From Curvularia sp. ZM96 (taxonomy: Eukaryota > Ascomycota > Dothideomycetes > Pleosporales > Pleosporaceae): a stretch of 64,000 nt of DNA. The notes under the pieces were generated by a model that saw nothing but the letters and a program-made list of their open reading frames with translations, did not search any database and had not been told where the DNA came from. Every line of letters starts with the position of its first letter. The stretch's first letter is position 1. A program made the translations under genes and the position numbers. Below are positions 53,812 to 64,000 of the stretch, in pieces. The stretch spans positions 3,844,001 to 3,908,000 of the forward strand of contig JAJGBQ010000001.1 of the NCBI GenBank assembly GCA_022457065.1, read 5' to 3'.

Positions 53812-56355
53812 ATGGGGCCTAGCCTAAACACCCCCTACAACCCTGCAGCCCATAGCGCACCGGCTACAATACTTCCTGAAGAGGTATTTGGCTATATCGA
53901 TGTCGCAACCCTAGCGGACATCCACCGATACCTTCGGGAAAGCGAGGCACAGGACGACATTGACCTTGCAGCATGGATTCAGGACAACTATTTATACGGC
54001 ATAGAAAAAGACCAGGCTACCGCAATCATACGCACTGCTCAAGGCTTTGCTCAATTGGATCGGGCCTATCGCCGAGTACGATCTCTCACTAACAAAGCTC
54101 AAGACAAATGGCCATTCTTCGACAGAAACTTTAAGGAGATGTCATCAGCTACTGTTCGGAACAACGCGCGTGGTGAGGCCGCTCCAGGAGTGTTGTATCC
54201 GATTGATAGCACACAGAAGGTCACACCATTGACTGAACAGCCGGGTGCGGCATCTGCACCTAACGGCTTGGACATGCCGGATGGTAAGCATGGTACACTT
54301 AAACATGACTTGCAGTAGCTAAAAAGTGGTTCCTGTAGTTTCTTCGACCCCAAAACTTCAAACGCCGTTTGTTCCGGTGAAACCAAGCGGCGACCAGGTA
54401 CACAAACAAGAGCGTACTGGTCTAGCGCCGCAGACTCCCATTCCCTTTCCATCTCCTCCTATGCAGCGATCAGGATCTGAGACGCACTCAATTCGCTCAG
54501 AAAATTCAGCAGAAGACCATTCCAAGTGTTCAGGTACGTCTTTGCTCCAGAACAAAGCGCAAATACTTCACTTCACCCTGCTACACACATTTTCATGAGT
54601 GAATATGGACAGCATCTCATAACGCAATATTTGGCTCAACAGTACTTAAAACTAACAATATGCTCACAGAAATGAAGGCCGATATCGAAAACCGAGCGAC
54701 GGTTGGATCTGAGCAGCCACAGTCAACGGCATCCTCGGTCGAAGCCATGCATGATCCAGAAATTGGAGTAGCCCATAACGCGCCCAAGGACATGGGAAAA
54801 GAAAGTCCGAATGCTACTGAAGCAGTTCAATTCGGCATAAATAGCGAGAATGACAAGCCAGATCACATTAGGGATGCTGGTCGTGGTAAAGTCCGTGGTC
54901 CAAATGGCCAATATCTACCTAAGGACAATGTTCTGCCTAGCGGAAAGAAAGCCAAGAAGCCAAAAGGAAAAGGTGGCAAACTGAGCATGAAACCAGTTAA
55001 CCTAAGTGAGTTTCTTTTACATCTCTAGCACTGTGCGGCTCCCATCGCTGGTCTGTATCTTTCGGCCGGATCAGAAATAAGGGTGACCAGATTTCTTCGT
55101 ATATGAGCTACTCTCTAACGAGCTCCAGGCGGAACAGATGCAACGCAATCATCTCCCAAGAAGCCTGAGAACATTTTTGTCCAAGTCCAGACACCTTCGA
55201 CGCCTCCTCCTGACCAAAAGACAGAGGACCAGAGCAGTGCGTAGAGAATATATGATGAAAGTATCTTGACTAACGCAATTTAGCCCCAACTGCAGCTCCT
55301 ATGCTTACAGTTTCCGACACCACACCACCTCTTACTGCAGTGAATGAGGCTGAAAGCCATGTGGCTTCATTGGCTGTACCTACCCCAGCATACCTTCTCG
55401 CAGCTGAAGCTGATGCAGTGCCTTCCAACCTAGATAGGCTGCCTCCTAATTCACGCAAAGCCATCAAGAGGAAGAGCGAGCCAACTGGCCAAGAAGGAGA
55501 GCGCAAACGCGGTAAATATGGCGGCATAGTGGGCCGTCCACGGAAATCCGAACAGCGTGAAACTCGCAAAGCTGTCGGGGAGCAAGGTAATAATCCTGAG
55601 ACAGAGTCATCCCTACAGATGACGACACGCCGCAGTGCCAGGCGTTCCGCCATATCGAATCTAGATTCTCCACAATCAGCTGAACCAACAGAAGACGCCA
55701 CAGTCAAAGACTCGAAGCAAGTGAACCAAGCGATAGCAGAAGATGCCCCCATTAAAGAGAAGACCGCCGGGACGGAAGACGAGATCATGGGTGGTACGGA
55801 AGAGAGCAAAACTACTTGTCACAAGGATACTTCGACTCCCGCCCGTAACTCTAGAAAGAAAGGCGCGCGTTCGTCAGCCGATTCTCGACCATCATCAGCT
55901 ACGCCTAAAAGCAAACATGCAACTTACCGTCCCGGTCAGCGGCTAAAACTCAATCTCGATAGAACCCGGCCGGCAGGTTTAGGTGTCCAGAATGAAACGT
56001 CTCACAAGGACTTGGGGAATGGAGCAGGTAAATCTGACAGCCCTCTTTGCTCAGAGACACACATAGCCGCGACACATGCTAACTAAACTAAGCAGGCTCA
56101 TCCATCAGAGTTGCTCCTGCAGAAACCAACGGAACCAATGGAACTAAGAGAACACATCCTGCCGGTCATGTGGAACTATTCGCTCGCCTGACCACTAGCA
56201 ACGGCATCATCGAAGTTCCCATCCACACCAACCAAATCAACAGCGATGAAATCAGCATGCTCGAGAAGTACGCTGAGTGGAACGCGCAGCCCAACGCAAC
56301 ACCAGTACCTTATGATCAGTTTCGACAGATTTTTTCATTCGCGAAGAAAGATTGA
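53812..56355 (+). CDS. Six-exon, probably nuclear, low-complexity protein
   Basis: Exons 53812-54283, 54339-54533, 54670-55005, 55129-55236, 55284-56027 and 56096-56355 give 704 residues. All five introns are phase 1 and obey GT-AG. The N-terminus (residues about 20-110) is a helical domain (VFGYIDVATLADIHRYLRES, then DIDLAAWIQDNYLYGIEKDQ). The middle is Lys/Pro/Ser-rich with AT-hook-like basic patches (GKVRGPNGQYLPK; KRGKYGGIVGRPRKSEQRE), suggesting DNA or chromatin binding. The C-terminus (HVELFARLTTSNGIIEVPIH) is an ordered short domain. I know no family with this order; a chromatin-associated role is inferred only from the basic motifs. Confidence 0.65.
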
Positions 56356-56753
56356 ACATCTGGTCTTTGATAGCAAGGAAGTCCTTCTCAGGCTATGCGG
56401 CGAATCTCGGTAGGAAACACATGTACAAATAGTGGAACGGTCATCACATATGCTCAAAATGCCTCAAGATGACATGACATGACATGTCACAATTGCGCAC
56501 CAAGAGCCAGGTGGCTACTACGATGTGGGAGTAAAGGTCAACTTTAATCTTGTATTGGAAGCTTGAAGTTTTTATCTGCGTCATATTATAGCATTATGTA
56601 TTTCCTACCTTCATATCATAACGTTATATATTCCATGCCTTCATCCTACGCTACCCTCTGCACTTCTCTCCGTAACTTCTGAACCTTCTCTCCATAATCA
56701 CCACACCTTCCTCTTGCACTCTCCCCCCTTCTCGACCAAACATGCCTCTCCAC
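56356..56753. other. Convergent intergenic region
   Basis: 398 bp of AT-rich sequence between two gene ends. It contains a short imperfect duplication around 56580-56645 (TATTATAGCATTATGTAT-like against TATCATAACGTTATATAT). No gene seen. Confidence 0.4.
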
Positions 56754-57290
56754 TCAGTAAAACACTCGTCCCCGTGCCTGTCCTGTCTCCATCGGACCCC
56801 TCGTCTCAACCCTTCCAGACCGTCTATACCTCCCCTCATCCGCGCGACTCCAATCCCTTGCCGTTGCACCGCGAACACTATCATACTGTGACTCTGCATT
56901 AGAATAGCCTGGTGCACGCGGATTCATGCGGCTTAGAAGGAAGCTGCCGCCCCGCGTAGCACGACCTTGAGGGAAGATACTGCCGCCACGGGTGCCTGGG
57001 CCTTGGGGAAACAGGCTGCCAGCGCGGGTAGCAGGACCCTGAGAAAGCAAGCTGTCTCCACGAGTACCGGAGCCTTGAAGTGTATTACCGAAGGGAGTGT
57101 TTCCAGGATGGCGGAAAGGGCAGCCAGGGACGTCACACGGGCCTGATAAAGCATGTAAACAACGATTGTATGAATCTACGAGGTCGGAGATGATGTTGTT
57201 GGTGTCGGTGTCCGAGTGACAGTCGCAGTCGCAGTCGAGCTCCGGGATGGGGTTGATGTAGGGGGTGTAGCGGCGGTTGCCAGGGAACAT
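56754..57290 (-). CDS. Small protein with TRGGS tandem repeats
   Basis: 178 residues from the ATG at 57290; a longer frame extends upstream but has no better start. The N-terminus is acidic and Cys-rich (ELDCDCDCHSD). Further Cys/His residues at CDVPGCPFRH could bind zinc. Residues about 75-125 hold four or five imperfect 13-residue repeats of the form GPGTRGGSIFPQ. The C-terminus is Arg-rich (RYRRSGRVETRG). Repeated Arg-Gly motifs suggest RNA binding or arginine methylation, but no family is recognised and no signal peptide is present. Confidence 0.5.
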   Translation of the reverse strand: MFPGNRRYTPYINPIPELDCDCDCHSDTDTNNIISDLVDSYNRCLHALSGPCDVPGCPFRHPGNTPFGNTLQGSGTRGDSLLSQGPATRAGSLFPQGPGTRGGSIFPQGRATRGGSFLLSRMNPRAPGYSNAESQYDSVRGATARDWSRADEGRYRRSGRVETRGPMETGQARGRVFY

Positions 57291-60200
57291 TATGGGTTGT
57301 AGTTGTGGAACTGCTTTTGTAAGATGATAATAAGTAGTGGTTGGGGCTTTGTATTGAATGCACTGTATTATGGTGTTGATGATATGTGTGTGGAAGCAGG
57401 GAAATGCGAAGTTGAGCGTCATTTATACATGGGAAATCGTGGATGAGTGACTGAGTAAAGTGTGAATTGGTGCTTCAACGGGTGTTTAGAGATTGAAGGG
57501 GTGATGGGAAGTGCGGTTAGTATCACATTACAGTTAGAGTTTTTTTGGTACTGGAAGTAAGTGCACGTGTTAGAGGACATGTCTGGGATGGCGGAGATTT
57601 TTCACTCAATGCTCGCTCTTCAAGAGCATGCTTCACTAGATTACATACCTGAGACTGTATTGTTCGATATTGTATGAGCCATCACAACAGAAGGCAATGC
57701 AATCGTTATATTTGATGTGACGTGCATTCCTCCACCATGCCGCAGATCTCCTATTGTTTGCCTGGAGGACAACGAGTCTAGTAATACACCAATCAAGTTG
57801 CTAAATCATCTGAAAGTGTGCCATATTGCACCGTCCATTTAGATGATACGCTGGTGCTCCGATTTCTCATCGAGAGTACAGTCAGCAAAACCAAAGCCAG
57901 TCAGCCAGCACCAATCCCCTCCTAGAGAAGCAATGTGGCATCAAAGGTTATTTCGTGGCGCGCCCGAAGATTGAGCGGCGGTAACTGCCGTCACGGGCTC
58001 AATGCGGACATACCGGAGAGTAGGACCGAAGGTGTTTGTCCCTTCAAAATTGCGCAATGCATCGATCGTGTGAACGAAAACTTCAGGGTCGCTCAGGGGG
58101 CGGCAAATCCATATCCACTACGGAGTATGCATAGCATCTATCCGTATATGATTCTTCTATCCGTGCGTTGGTGAACCAGGGTACACCGTTCTGCATTGGC
58201 ATACTGACCGCTGTCACAATTATTAGGTATACAGAGCTCCACAGGCATCGATACTATAGTGAAAACAGTCTTTTCCCTGGCCACACTATATAGCATATTT
58301 TCTGATTCTACACTCTTTGAAACTAGGTAGTCATAAAAGTGTTTGTTGATATTACTGGTCGTTTCGCAATCAAAGACGCACATACCCAATGATCCTCCAT
58401 GGCCCTCAGTTGAACAGAACCTGCTTCATTAGCATCCACGGTGTCCTTTGGTTTGATCCTGCAATTATTATGAATAGGTAAATATGAATTGTGGAGCTGG
58501 TTAGGATGGACACCATTGGGCTATACGGATGCTTGATGGTAGTTGCTGCAGGATGAATTGTTGTGCCCCCTTTATATCCCGACTGAACTCCGCGTCGTTT
58601 CTTTATCATCTGGAGGACACGTACGACAAATGACACTGCCGCTTCGCCTTTGCAGATGAGTTTGTCCTTTCATGCAAGTAGTCCGAGTACATCGGCCAAG
58701 TTGCAAAGGCGTGCTTTTGAGTAGTTCAGCGATGACGACAGCAACGTGCTGTGCTGTGGGGTAACTTGTCTGCGGACACGACGAGACATGGGTCGAATAG
58801 GGTTCCGATACCCCATTCTTGAAGCCCCGCATTCCACAAGATGAGATGTTCGAGGCTTAGATAGCAAGGCTGAGGAGGGTCGAGAGTTGCGCCCCGCTGG
58901 TGAGCGTCACGCCCAAGTGTATGGTTCAACGCTTATTCGCTGAAATAACATGTCATGCTGGATAACGTTTAGGCTAGCGTTACAACGCAACAGCCCCGAG
59001 ATCCGACGTTTCCACGCACTGCTTGATAAACGGCGATGCGAGGCTGATTCATGGTTGTGGGCAGCCTGTGATGACGCCGATTGAGAAGCCGGGCTTAGCA
59101 CAAGGAGTAACTACGTGCGAGGGTCATCAGCAGCCAAGACACCGATCAGAACGGCAACAAGCGCGAAGGGAACAAGATGCGGACATAGCAGTAGATGAGC
59201 AGATTTCAAAGTCAAGCCATGGTGTTTCTGGGTGTCATGGTCGGGGCTGGGGGCAACGACAGGGTATGGGTTATGGGGCCTCGGCTAGTTAGCACCATGT
59301 ACTGAGTACAGTAGTTTGGACGCCGCCGTCTATAATTAGCCGGGGCAGTGCACGCGCGCTGCGTCTTTCATCTCACTGTGGATGGTGGCCTTTTTCGTCG
59401 CCACTGCCACCTGCACCGCTTGTTGCATTGCCAGAGTGCCGTGGGATGCCATCCGCGTGCCCATGTGATCCGTCTGCGCTGAGGACTCAGGTGGCCGACT
59501 CGCTGCACCAAGGCCGAGTAGCATGGACCGGCTTGAGCCTCACCGCTTGCGCTCCGTACGCTCTATGCCGCCGACCAACGGCGGATTTCAACGAGAGCTT
59601 CTGTGCCGTATTCGTGTCGACGATGATAAGCATCATGTGAGCCTTGGCCTGGGGAGGCGTCAGGCCAGCAAGCCCGCCCAAAGCCCTCTCAGATGGTCCG
59701 CGAGGTGAAGAGCTCAAACTCTGCTCCCCTTTCGCCTACACCCGCCTTTCAGCTGGGCCTTGTCCCCGCACCCTTCTGGCTGGTATCATCATGACATGCA
59801 CCTGGCCAGGCGATTTTTGGATCCTGCACTAAGGATGCTCCCTTGCCGCATCCTCACATAGCCATTGATCACTTTCCGCCCTGTCCCTGCGCGCTCTTGG
59901 CTACGCCACACGAGCCGCCGCCCATATACTTCGCTATCGTCCCGTCTGGGAATGCTGCACCTCCGATACGTTGGAGCCCTAGAATAATTCGTCCTGTCTG
60001 ACTGTGGTTCGGCTGCTGGGAATTTCTGAATACGCCCGAATACTACAGTTGCAGTAGCGCACCGCCGTCACGCTGCGTCCGACCAGCACTACAAAACCAC
60101 CCTCTTGGGCCTAGCCTACACCACCCAGGCGCCCAGCCCTGCATTCATCTGCATGCGACCCGGCTTCCTTTGACATGCGACCTACGTCCCAGCTGCCTAC

Positions 60201-60327
60201 CACCCTCATGACAGTTTCCGATTCCAAGTCCAAAAACCTGTCGTCTGCGCCCAAGTTGGTCACGCCCACCGACCTGTTCCTTTTCCACGTCCATCTCGAC
60301 TCAACATCAGCCCAACATACGAGAACC
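57291..60327. other. Long gene-poor region
   Basis: About 3 kb between divergent genes. The frames seen are short, GC-driven and overlap each other on both strands; none has a domain, a signal peptide or intron support. It presumably holds two promoters and long 5' UTRs. Confidence 0.4.
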
Positions 60328-61527
60328 ATGGCGCACCAAAGTCACAGAACCAGTCGTTCGGAAACCTCAAATGGAATTTGGTACGAGAGGTCCACTTCTG
60401 CAAGGCGGAATCAAGAGCAAGACGACATGGCACAGCCATCGGCACAGCAACCAACGTCATATCGATATAGCTCACACTCTACGCCCTCAAGATCACCACC
60501 AATCCCCAACTCAGACCTCAATAAGCCATTGCCGCCATCGCCTACAAGTTCAGAGAGCAAGTCTCGCAAATCGACAACGTTGCGCGGCTTTCTCCGCCGC
60601 GAACCTTCGCGCCAACCAGACACAGCATTCCTTCGGCCAGAGCCATACCAGCCAAACCAGCGGCATTCTGCAGATTTAGCTGTAGACACATTTAATCCTT
60701 ACATGCATCCATACTCGTATAGTATGCCCAGTTCGCCTCATGGGTTTAACCAGTCCCCCAGCAAAAGCACGGAGCAACTTCCCAGATCCCAGTCTCCAGC
60801 TTCGAATCTCTCAGGCACATTACACCATCAGTCATCTTCGATATCGCTACAACACCAATCACCACACCAATGGCGCCCCGTCTCCTCGATTCCTCGCATC
60901 GAAACAGCACCCCGATCTCGCACCTTTCCCGATACAACCCTCAGCCCGACACAACGCGAAACCGTACCCGGTAGACCACGTCCGCATACAACTTGCATTT
61001 CACCGTCAGAACCCTTTACAGACATGTCGCAATTCCACCTCTTTGCAGAGGCAATGACTGGCCTGCCGAGTGATTCCGAGTGTCTCTCCCCTAACGGACC
61101 ACCACAGCTTCAAGGTTCGCTTTTCGCGCGGCGCAGCGCCAATGATAGTATTCCTTTACCCTTACAACATCCACAAAGTGCATCGGGCATACCATCAATG
61201 CGACAACCCCAACGAGAACAAAGAGATGACTGGCAGAATTTTGAACCGCCAACACATGTTTCGACTTGGGTAGCGCCTGCTCTTCATCATCCAGTACCTA
61301 TATCAGGCCCTCCTTTGGAACCGTATCCGCAATGGCAGCCACCTCCACAGATGGATGGAATTACAGCGGAACTTGAACTTTTGGGGCTGAACGATCCCCC
61401 GCGACAAGATGATGAACTACCCAATTACCAACAAAGTCAGGCAGAAATGGCGGAGATGAAACGACTAGAGGCGGCAGCAAGAGCACGCGAGTTGGAGGCA
61501 CGTTGGAGACGCACACGAAGAGGATGA
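60328..61527 (+). CDS. Unknown Pro/Ser/Gln-rich protein
   Basis: 399 residues from the ATG at 60328. The frame is open for another 51 codons upstream from 60175, which could be used instead. The sequence is low-complexity, with PLPPSP and many SP/TP sites (SKSRKSTTLRGFLRREPSRQ near residue 75). The C-terminal 60 residues are more ordered: DGITAELELLGLND, then the acidic DDELPNYQQSQAEMAEMKRL and a charged helix ending ELEARWRRTRRG. A tail of the form DELPxY plus helix recurs in uncharacterised fungal proteins. No enzyme or membrane domain is visible. Confidence 0.6.
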   Translation: MAHQSHRTSRSETSNGIWYERSTSARRNQEQDDMAQPSAQQPTSYRYSSHSTPSRSPPIPNSDLNKPLPPSPTSSESKSRKSTTLRGFLRREPSRQPDTAFLRPEPYQPNQRHSADLAVDTFNPYMHPYSYSMPSSPHGFNQSPSKSTEQLPRSQSPASNLSGTLHHQSSSISLQHQSPHQWRPVSSIPRIETAPRSRTFPDTTLSPTQRETVPGRPRPHTTCISPSEPFTDMSQFHLFAEAMTGLPSDSECLSPNGPPQLQGSLFARRSANDSIPLPLQHPQSASGIPSMRQPQREQRDDWQNFEPPTHVSTWVAPALHHPVPISGPPLEPYPQWQPPPQMDGITAELELLGLNDPPRQDDELPNYQQSQAEMAEMKRLEAAARARELEARWRRTRRG

Positions 61528-63865
61528 ACAATTATTCCGGCACAGCAAGTCAAGGAGGACAAACGTCCTAGGACAGAAATGCCCAGCGAAGCATTACAAA
61601 TCACGAATTTTACCACCACCTCATATTTGCTTCGTGCGCTCATATGGACATGATATTTGAACATTCAATGTCGGCCCAAGGCTGTGAAATCTGGCCAGCA
61701 TAGGCCGGTGAATTACACCTTTACAAGTAACGTCAGCCTCACCATGGGGTAACCCCTGGGTACATCATATCATCCAGAACTATGAACTTACCCAATGCGC
61801 ATAGCCGCATGGTCGCTGCAAGCTACACAGCGTCCAAGCTCATAGCCGAGACCTTGTGTATCCTTTGCGCACCGATACGAGTATTCTAGAATACGGTCAG
61901 CCGCTCATACTAAGAACCGAGTCTCCCTCATCACCCCTTTCACATGCAGAAAGAGCCCCTGAGTGTTGTTGGACGTTCCCAAAGCGGCTTTTGTGTCCAC
62001 TTTGCTTACCGCATTGGGTAATATGGCCCCCACACACAGACATGCACTTGAGCCTTGAATACGAGGAATGGCTTTATCAACGTGCAGGCGTTCAGGCCGC
62101 CAGGCCCTCCTGTGTATATTACGCAGCGTCATCTATGTCTCATTTATAGATAATAGGGGCAGAATATGCAAGAAGATTGGAGTTGACGTTTAAGCGAAGA
62201 CTAGGGTAGTTTGCCTTGTGAAAGACTGGAGCAAAGAGAAGATGGGCAGCAGGATAGAGCTCGGTTATGCATGACCTATCCCATAGAGCAGATTTCAAAG
62301 TAGATGTCGCCAGCTATGCTCAGTGTGTTCTCTTTTGTCAAACTCGGAGCGGCTGGTAACTCAGCAACTAAGAATAGCGACTAGAACTCAGCTCTTCAGA
62401 GTATTCAACGCTCCCTTGCCAGATCATCCAGGACGAATACACGTCAATGAACTTGCGACATCGGCCATGATAATTCATAATCTACTACAAATACTAGCAA
62501 CAGTAACGAGCCATGCAAGGAACACACTCCCAACTTCCTAGACTCTACACAAGCCAAAACTTTCCGCGGGGAGCAATATTTGGGGGCCAGAAACAGCATC
62601 ACCTACGCAACTCACCAACCAACCACCCACCCACAGCATATCTACCTATAGAAAATGAAACATCAAAATAACCGGTAGGTACACAGTATAAACTTTGAAG
62701 CCGAAAAAAAAGTCCTAGCCTTTCCCAATTCCCTCCCTCTCTCCGTTCACGCATATCCCCAGCGCCGCGGACATTGCATACTACTACTATCCACGGCAAC
62801 ACCCCACACCAACACTCCACTCCACTACAAAACACACCTGCCAAATCCACTCCAGATCGACACATACTGCACAAAGGCAAGGTAACGTTGCACGGCCGCA
62901 CGTAACGCTCTTGCGTGTGGGTCTTGTCGCGGTCGATCACGCTGCGCTGCAAAAAAACCCCGGTGGTGGATGCACATGGAGAATTGGGGCGGTGCAGATG
63001 CAGGCTTGCTGCAGGAGGGAGGTAAGCGGGGTCCGACGGCGCCGTGGATTTGGGAGTAAGGGAGGGGAAGGTAAAACAAAGGGACTACGTTAGGATGGGG
63101 AGGGGAGAATATTTTTCTGGGGAGGGTGAGGGTGAGGGTGGTTGTGTGGGGGATGTGAGGTTGATGGTCATGGGACTGTGATGAATGCGGAACATGGTGG
63201 GTGCAGAAAACCGGGTATTGTGACTTAGATGCGTGAGTACTTGCAGTGCTATTTAGATTAATAGTATCATGCGATGTCTATAAGGTTTTTCTCTAGTCGC
63301 GTGGGTTTTGATTTGCATGTTGGTTGTGTGGTCCAAGGCTGGACAGTATGGTTTTTGGAGGACTACAACGTGGACTTGGTCATCATCGCTAGTGTTTTTA
63401 AGGCTTTCTGATAGCTGATTTAGATAACTATTAACTCATCTAATAGCTGTCGAATATTGCTAGTAGCTGTTACGAGTGTCTAGTGGTTGTCGGTAGCGCA
63501 CGTGACCTACTTGCCAATAAATCACCTGACAGGTGTTGAGTTTACAGCCTACCCACTCCTGCTAGGCGCCTCCAACAGCTCACTGCATCAGATCGCCACC
63601 CCCTGGCTAACAGATATCCTTACACTTCGAATGACTTGTATGAAAAACTTTATGATAAACGTAAGACTTTTGCTTCTGCCTTTATTGGTATACCGTACGA
63701 ACGATTCAGCCGTGTGAACGTGAGGCTCTGAGGACATTACTGACACGTGACTGCCTAGCACAGCTCCACCAGCTCCAGTCATTACCTCAAGCTGTTCCTG
63801 TCCTTAATACCTCACACATTACCTCGTTCGCATAAATCAGATCTTCTTTACTGGGACTGGCCACC
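61528..63865. other. Long intergenic region
   Basis: 2.3 kb without a supported gene. It includes a pyrimidine-rich stretch at 62590-62830 and a repeated TAGCTGT-type sequence at 63405-63495. Frames are short and overlap on both strands. Confidence 0.4.
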
Positions 63866-64000
63866 ATGGCTTCTGTGCCGACTGGACATGCGAGCGAAGT
63901 TCTGCCGCAATTTCCAGAGTCCAAGAACCCATCACACACGAACAGTAGAGAACACAACGCAGATGCTAGCGGATCTACTCTATATAATTCTCGAAGTACT
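63866..64000 (+). CDS. Start of an unknown gene, cut by the window edge
   Basis: An ATG in excellent context (CCACCATGG) opens a frame that runs 45 codons to the edge without a stop. It encodes a hydrophilic Ser/His/Asn-rich start (MASVPTGHASEVLPQFPESK). The sequence before it is pyrimidine-rich, like a fungal 5' UTR. No family can be named from this length. Confidence 0.4.
   Translation, partial: MASVPTGHASEVLPQFPESKNPSHTNSREHNADASGSTLYNSRST

Noticed and set aside
55270..55809. 179-residue frame on the minus strand
   Set aside because: Antisense to exon 5 of the six-exon gene, which has consistent phase-1 splice sites.

Overview
The window looks like nuclear DNA of a filamentous ascomycete, most likely a Dothideomycete of the Pleosporales type. 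Genes are compact, with introns of about 46-140 bp (one of 247 bp). Most introns start GTAAGT or GTGAGT and carry a CTAAC/CTGAC-like branch site. Characteristic families are present: Zn2Cys6 regulators, an Egh16-type secreted protein, a DUF3328/UstYa oxidase, DUF2985 and a fungal CHAT protease. Genus and species cannot be told from the window. Gene models below were built by hand from frame, phase and splice sites, so exon edges are predictions.

Layout. 1-18 kb is mostly housekeeping and transport: the 5' end of a p-aminobenzoate synthase, a Cyc2-like mitochondrial flavoprotein, a DHA2-type MFS exporter, a bHLH regulator, a second MFS transporter, the splicing factor Cwc21 and the eIF2-assembly factor Cdc123 (divergent pair), a DUF protein, a Zn2Cys6 regulator and an amino-acid permease. 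The permease promoter holds two tandem CGG-N9-CCG palindromes. 19-27 kb holds an Egh16/GAS-like secreted protein, a three-exon membrane protein, an (AC)n tract and a 1076-residue Zn2Cys6 regulator.

29.8-32.6 kb is the most interesting part: two divergent genes around a shared 1 kb promoter. One encodes a secreted precursor with a signal peptide, Lys-Arg sites and Tyr-rich segments; the other encodes a UstYa-like oxidase with two HxxHC motifs. Together they look like a minimal ribosomally made (dikaritin-like) peptide pathway: Kex2 would release the peptides and the UstYa protein would cyclise tyrosines. 32.6-41.7 kb returns to core genes (Sen15, a GPI-type protein, DUF2985, a glycine-zipper protein, Erg24, Atg27). 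Four hairpin-forming repeats lie just 3' of erg24.

42-53 kb resembles a defence or allorecognition island: a SLIP-GC-like large GTPase, a CHAT (caspase-like) protease, an HExxH metalloprotease-like protein and a RING protein lacking its last Cys pair. The CHAT gene lies inside a 3.3 kb segment bounded by diverged long terminal inverted repeats and has a 159 bp foldback just upstream. 53.8-64 kb has a six-exon nuclear-type protein whose introns are all phase 1, a small TRGGS-repeat protein, an unknown Pro/Ser-rich protein, two long gene-poor stretches, and the start of a gene cut by the right edge.
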